DNA of 34,318 nt, from assembly GCF_000723405.1 (NCBI RefSeq), contig NZ_CCAE010000049.1, forward strand, positions 1 through 34,318, read 5' to 3'. The position numbers and the translations under genes were made by a program. The stretch comes from Hydrogenophaga intermedia (GTDB taxonomy: Bacteria > Pseudomonadota > Gammaproteobacteria > Burkholderiales > Burkholderiaceae_C). Below, piece after piece: positions 31,596 to 34,318 of the stretch (within the stretch, counting starts at the first letter, position 1; every line of letters begins with the position of its first letter). The notes under the pieces were generated by a model that had not been told where the DNA came from, did not search any database, and saw only the letters and a list, made by a program, of their open reading frames with translations.

Positions 31596-31633
31596 GGCTT
31601 GTCTCCGTCGCTTCGTGGGTGTTGTGGCGACGC

Positions 31634-31662
31634 AGACTAGGGGCCTTGCTGGCCCATCACAA
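31634..31662 (-). promoter_or_regulatory. Predicted promoter of the Rieske-dctP operon
   Basis: TTGTGA (31657-31662) and TAGTCT (31634-31639) on the minus strand are 17 bases apart. Its start near 31627 gives a leader of about 30 bases. The -35 box overlaps one half of a longer dyad, CACAAG at 31658-31663 and CTTGTG at 31689-31694, a position typical of LysR activation sites just upstream of a promoter. Confidence 0.5.
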
Positions 31663-31700
31663 GTCGGAATTTCGGATAGGAGATATGGCTTGTGCCGATA

Positions 31701-32921
31701 TCAGCGCGCGTGCGCTTCTTGCGGCACCGCAGCATGGTCGCGAACGTCGAACACCTGGCGCAGGTAGGCCAGGAAGGTGGCGTCGTCGCACAGGGCCTTG
31801 CCCGGCGTGTCGGATATCTTGGCCACGGGCTGGCCATTGGCCGATCGCAGCTTCATCACGATGCTCAGCGGCTCCAGGCCGACGTCGTTGGTGAGGTGCG
31901 TGCCGATGCCGAAGCCCATTTGCGTGCGGTCGGCGAAGTGGCGGTAGATGGCGAGGGCGCGGTGCAGGTCCAGGCCGTCGGAGAACACCAGGCGCTTGGT
32001 GTGCGGGTCGATGCGCAGGCGCCCGTAGTGAGCCAGGGCCTTCTCACCCCATTCGATGGGGTCGCCGGAGTCGTGGCGCAGGCCGTCGAAGAGCTTGGCG
32101 AAGTAGAGGTCGAAGTCGGCCAGGAAGGCGTCCATGGTGATGACGTCGGTGAGCGCGATGCCGAGGTCGCCGCGGTACTCCTGCACCCAGTCCTCCAGCG
32201 CGGCCTTCTGGAAGTCGCGCAGGCGCACGCCCAGGGTCTGGTAGGTCTGCAGGTACTCGTGCGCCATGGTGCCGATGGGTGGCAGACCCAGTTCCTTGGC
32301 CAGCAGCACGTTGGACGTGCCCTTGAAGAACTGCGGCACACCGTCGCGCAGCGTGGCCACCACCTCGCGCTGCCAGGCGCCGCTGTAGCGGCGGCGCACG
32401 CCGAAGTCCGACAGCTCGAAGGGGTGGCGGCGCGCGGGCTCACGCTCGAACGCGCGCAGCAGCTCGATCTTGGCGGTCAGGCGGCGGCGACCTTCGGCCA
32501 GCGCGGCCGTCGAGTCGAAGCGGCGGAAATACAGCTCGTTCACGATGGCCAGCACGAAGATCTCGAAAGCCATCACGTGCACCTGCGGGCCGCTGGCCAC
32601 GATGTCGATCGACTCGCCGGCGGCGCGCACGTGGATGAAGTCGCGCTGGAAACGGAAGATGCGCAGGAAGTCGACGAAGTCGGACGAGATGTAGCGCAGG
32701 CCCTTGAGATAGGCCAATTCGTCGGGCTGGAAGCTCAGCGAGCACAGGTGGTCCAACTCGCGGTTCACCTCGGGCACCAGCTCGGCCAACGGGTAGGCGC
32801 TGGTGTTGCGGCAGACGAAGCTGTAGCGCGCCTGCGTGGTGGGGTGGCGGTGCAGCAGGGCCTGCCACATCGAGAACTTGTAGAGGTCGGTGTCGAGCAG
32901 GCTGTGGATGACGGGTGGCAT
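31701..32921 (-). CDS. pncB: Nicotinate phosphoribosyltransferase
   Basis: NAD salvage enzyme that joins nicotinate to PRPP with ATP hydrolysis, 406 residues, full length. The phosphorylatable active-site histidine is H221 in GTMAHEYLQ, and the PRPP-binding HDSGDP lies at about 292-297. Early blocks DTDLYKFSMWQALLHRHP (10-27) and FRFQRDFIHV (about 89-98) are also typical of bacterial PncB. No clear Shine-Dalgarno precedes the ATG at 32921. It is 105 bp upstream of the Rieske gene in the same direction; the promoter in that gap suggests it is a separate unit. Confidence 0.95.
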   Translation of the reverse strand: MPPVIHSLLDTDLYKFSMWQALLHRHPTTQARYSFVCRNTSAYPLAELVPEVNRELDHLCSLSFQPDELAYLKGLRYISSDFVDFLRIFRFQRDFIHVRAAGESIDIVASGPQVHVMAFEIFVLAIVNELYFRRFDSTAALAEGRRRLTAKIELLRAFEREPARRHPFELSDFGVRRRYSGAWQREVVATLRDGVPQFFKGTSNVLLAKELGLPPIGTMAHEYLQTYQTLGVRLRDFQKAALEDWVQEYRGDLGIALTDVITMDAFLADFDLYFAKLFDGLRHDSGDPIEWGEKALAHYGRLRIDPHTKRLVFSDGLDLHRALAIYRHFADRTQMGFGIGTHLTNDVGLEPLSIVMKLRSANGQPVAKISDTPGKALCDDATFLAYLRQVFDVRDHAAVPQEAHAR

Positions 32922-32975
32922 AAGGTGGTGCCTTGTGGCGAGGGAGACAACGCCATCATGGCCCAGGAGCGCACC

Positions 32976-33398
32976 TCACTCCGGCAGCGGCCACGCCGGA
33001 TTCCACGCCACCTCCCACAGGTGCCCGTCCGGATCCATGAAGTAGCCCGCGTGGCCGCCCCAGAAGGTGGGTTGGGCGGGCTTGACGATGCGCGCGCCAG
33101 CCGCCTCGGCCTCGCGCATCACCGCGTCCACGGCCTCGGGCGAGCCGACGTTGTGCGCCAGGCTCATGCTGGAGGGACTCGGCGGGCCGGACGCGATGCC
33201 GGCGTCGTGGCACAGGTTGTCGCGCGGGAACAGGGCGAGCTTGAGGCCGGGCTGCAGATCGATGAACACGACCGCGCCGTGGTCGACGTCCTGGCCGACG
33301 ATGCCTTCGGTGGGCAGACCGAGGCCGTCGCGGTAGAAGCGCAGGGCGCGATCGAGGTCGGTGACGGCGAGGGTGATGAGCGAGAGGTAGGGTTTCAT
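32976..33398 (-). CDS. VOC-superfamily (glyoxalase-like) protein
   Basis: A 140-residue VOC protein beginning MKPYLSLITLAVTDLDRALRFYRDGLGL and continuing with VVFIDLQPGLKLALFPRDNLC and a second module with VDAVMREAEAAGARIVKPAQPTFWGGHAGYFMDPDGHLWEVAWN. The terminal glutamate (LWEVAW) is a likely metal ligand. Function unknown. The Shine-Dalgarno region contains a short tandem duplication of CTCGGGAAA upstream of the ATG at 33398. It may be transcribed with the extensin-like gene 45 bp upstream or with pncB 54 bp downstream. Confidence 0.87.
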   Translation of the reverse strand: MKPYLSLITLAVTDLDRALRFYRDGLGLPTEGIVGQDVDHGAVVFIDLQPGLKLALFPRDNLCHDAGIASGPPSPSSMSLAHNVGSPEAVDAVMREAEAAGARIVKPAQPTFWGGHAGYFMDPDGHLWEVAWNPAWPLPE

Positions 33399-33404
33399 GG
33401 GTCT

Positions 33405-33425
33405 TTTCCCGAGACCTTTCCCGAG
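33405..33425. repeat. Short tandem duplication before the VOC start
   Basis: TTTCCCGAG occurs at 33405-33413 and 33417-33425, placing two copies of a purine-rich ribosome-binding-like stretch on the minus strand ahead of the ATG at 33398. It is probably a small duplication with an effect on translation strength, if any. Confidence 0.4.
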
Positions 33426-33443
33426 GCGGGTGGCGGTGCATTG

Positions 33444-34145
33444 TCAACGGCACATCCGGAACGACCCACGGTCTAGGTGGAAGTGGTCGCGGTGCGCCGC
33501 GTTGTAGTCCGGGCTCAGCGTGCCGTCGAAAAAGTGGCAGGCGCCATCGCGCACTTCCCGCAGGAAGCGGGCCTCGGCGCCATCGCCGAGCCAGTGGGTC
33601 AGCACACGCACCCGGCGCCCGTCGGCCACCCGAAAGCCCGTCACGTCCAGGGCATTGGCCGCGGCATGCTGGCTGCGCCGTGAGCCTTCGCCCCCCGCCC
33701 CGCGCACGTTGCGGCACGCGTAGCTGCCCAGGTGCTCGACACGCGTGACGCGCGCGCCCAGGTGAATCATCGCGGCGACTTGCAGGTCGTGGCGCTCCCA
33801 CATCGCCAGGGACACCGCAGCCTTGCAGGTAAGAGTGAAGGCCGGCGCGAAGCGGGCGTCGTCCACGCGCACCGCGTCGCGCCAACCGCAACCATTGCCC
33901 AGGTCGTTGTCGGGCACGGGGGTGTGCTCCAGCGCGTCGCGCGACAGCACGGCACGGCACAGCGCAGGGTCCTTGGCCAGACGCCGCAGCTTGTGGCGCG
34001 TGAGCCAATTGGGCTCGGCCGCGATGTCCAGTGGCGCCCAGGGATTCCACTCGGGCGGTACCGCGACACGGCCACTGTGGACGGCCCAGGCGGCCACACC
34101 GGCGGTGGTAAGGGCGGCAATCAGCAGAACGGGCCAGGCGCGCAT
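33444..34145 (-). CDS. Exported extensin-like / M15-type protein
   Basis: A 233-residue protein with an N-terminal hydrophobic segment (residues 2-22, RAWPVLLIAALTTAGVAAWAV) that is a signal peptide or anchor. The rest matches the extensin-like C-terminal family: a cysteine-containing middle, then SQHAAANALDVTGF with H and D at about 163-171, and a C-terminal HRDHFHLDRG (H...HxH) near 219-228. These histidines and the aspartate match the zinc ligands of M15-type peptidases, so a cell-wall peptidase role is possible. The ATG at 34145 begins the hydrophobic segment; an AAGGAG site lies about 22 bases upstream, further than usual. The remaining 173 bases to the window end (34146-34318) hold no gene I can support. 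Confidence 0.85.
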   Translation of the reverse strand: MRAWPVLLIAALTTAGVAAWAVHSGRVAVPPEWNPWAPLDIAAEPNWLTRHKLRRLAKDPALCRAVLSRDALEHTPVPDNDLGNGCGWRDAVRVDDARFAPAFTLTCKAAVSLAMWERHDLQVAAMIHLGARVTRVEHLGSYACRNVRGAGGEGSRRSQHAAANALDVTGFRVADGRRVRVLTHWLGDGAEARFLREVRDGACHFFDGTLSPDYNAAHRDHFHLDRGSFRMCR

Positions 34146-34318
34146 GCGAGGCCGAGGGGCAATCCGCGCTCCTTGCTGGCCGCACACCGGCCAGGCACAC
34201 CCCGGTGCGAACACGCAGCCTCCCGCCGCCTCGCATGAGGCTGGCACACTATGCCCCCCCGCGCGGCAACGAGGCCCGCGGCGGCGCTTCCCCCCCAATC
34301 TCTTATCCCCATCTGACG

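Overview
The window is GC-rich and densely coded on both strands, with gaps never longer than about 175 bp. The gene content points to a free-living betaproteobacterium of the Burkholderiales, most likely Comamonadaceae (Hydrogenophaga/Acidovorax/Variovorax-like). It combines ABC and TRAP uptake systems, a Rieske oxygenase, several VOC proteins, LysR/TetR/RpiR regulators and a DihydroDipicolinate-synthase-family catabolic operon. The taxonomic assignment is inferred from gene families and base composition, not from a marker gene.

Left part (1-4600, minus strand): a TetR regulator lies upstream of a tightly packed operon reading epimerase/dehydratase, GNAT, DHDPS-family aldolase/lyase, NitT/TauT-type ABC permease, which continues off the left edge. 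Between them is a good sigma-70 promoter (TTGACG-N17-TATGCT) whose -35 box is overlapped by a perfect TCAACC-N4-GGTTGA dyad, the likely TetR operator. Next come an unrecognised 234-residue protein, a DoxX membrane protein and a hemerythrin-HHE protein (4678-6492), then a small conserved-looking protein and a DUF3892 protein (6622-7296).

Central part (7402-15826, plus strand): a type I restriction-modification operon in the unusual order half-size HsdS, HsdM, RhuM-family protein, full HsdS, HsdR, YgjP/M48-type metallopeptidase. Nearly all its junctions overlap or abut. It diverges from the DUF3892 gene across a short AT-richer gap holding overlapping back-to-back promoters and a near-palindrome. 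The rhuM/hsdS part looks less GC-rich than its surroundings, which suggests a defence cassette acquired by transfer. It is followed by a nucleotidyltransferase-like protein, a VOC protein and a GNAT protein.

Right-centre (17495-25532): a minus-strand operon encodes a polar amino-acid ABC transporter (binding protein, permease, ATPase), a C45-family self-processing acyltransferase/amidohydrolase and an RpiR regulator. It is preceded by a perfect 8-bp-arm dyad on its predicted promoter. I read it as an uptake-and-deacylation module for an N-acylated amino compound (inference). Next is a flavin reductase-like/VOC pair divergent from a LysR gene, and an acyl-CoA synthetase.

Right part (25647-34145): DNA-3-methyladenine glycosylase I (tag), then a catabolic block: TRAP large and small permeases, a divergent LysR regulator, the TRAP binding protein and a Rieske oxygenase alpha subunit. 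It probably takes up and hydroxylates an aromatic carboxylate or similar acid (inference). The window ends with nicotinate phosphoribosyltransferase (pncB), a VOC protein and an exported extensin-like/M15-type protein. No rRNA, tRNA, CRISPR array, insertion sequence or replication origin was seen.
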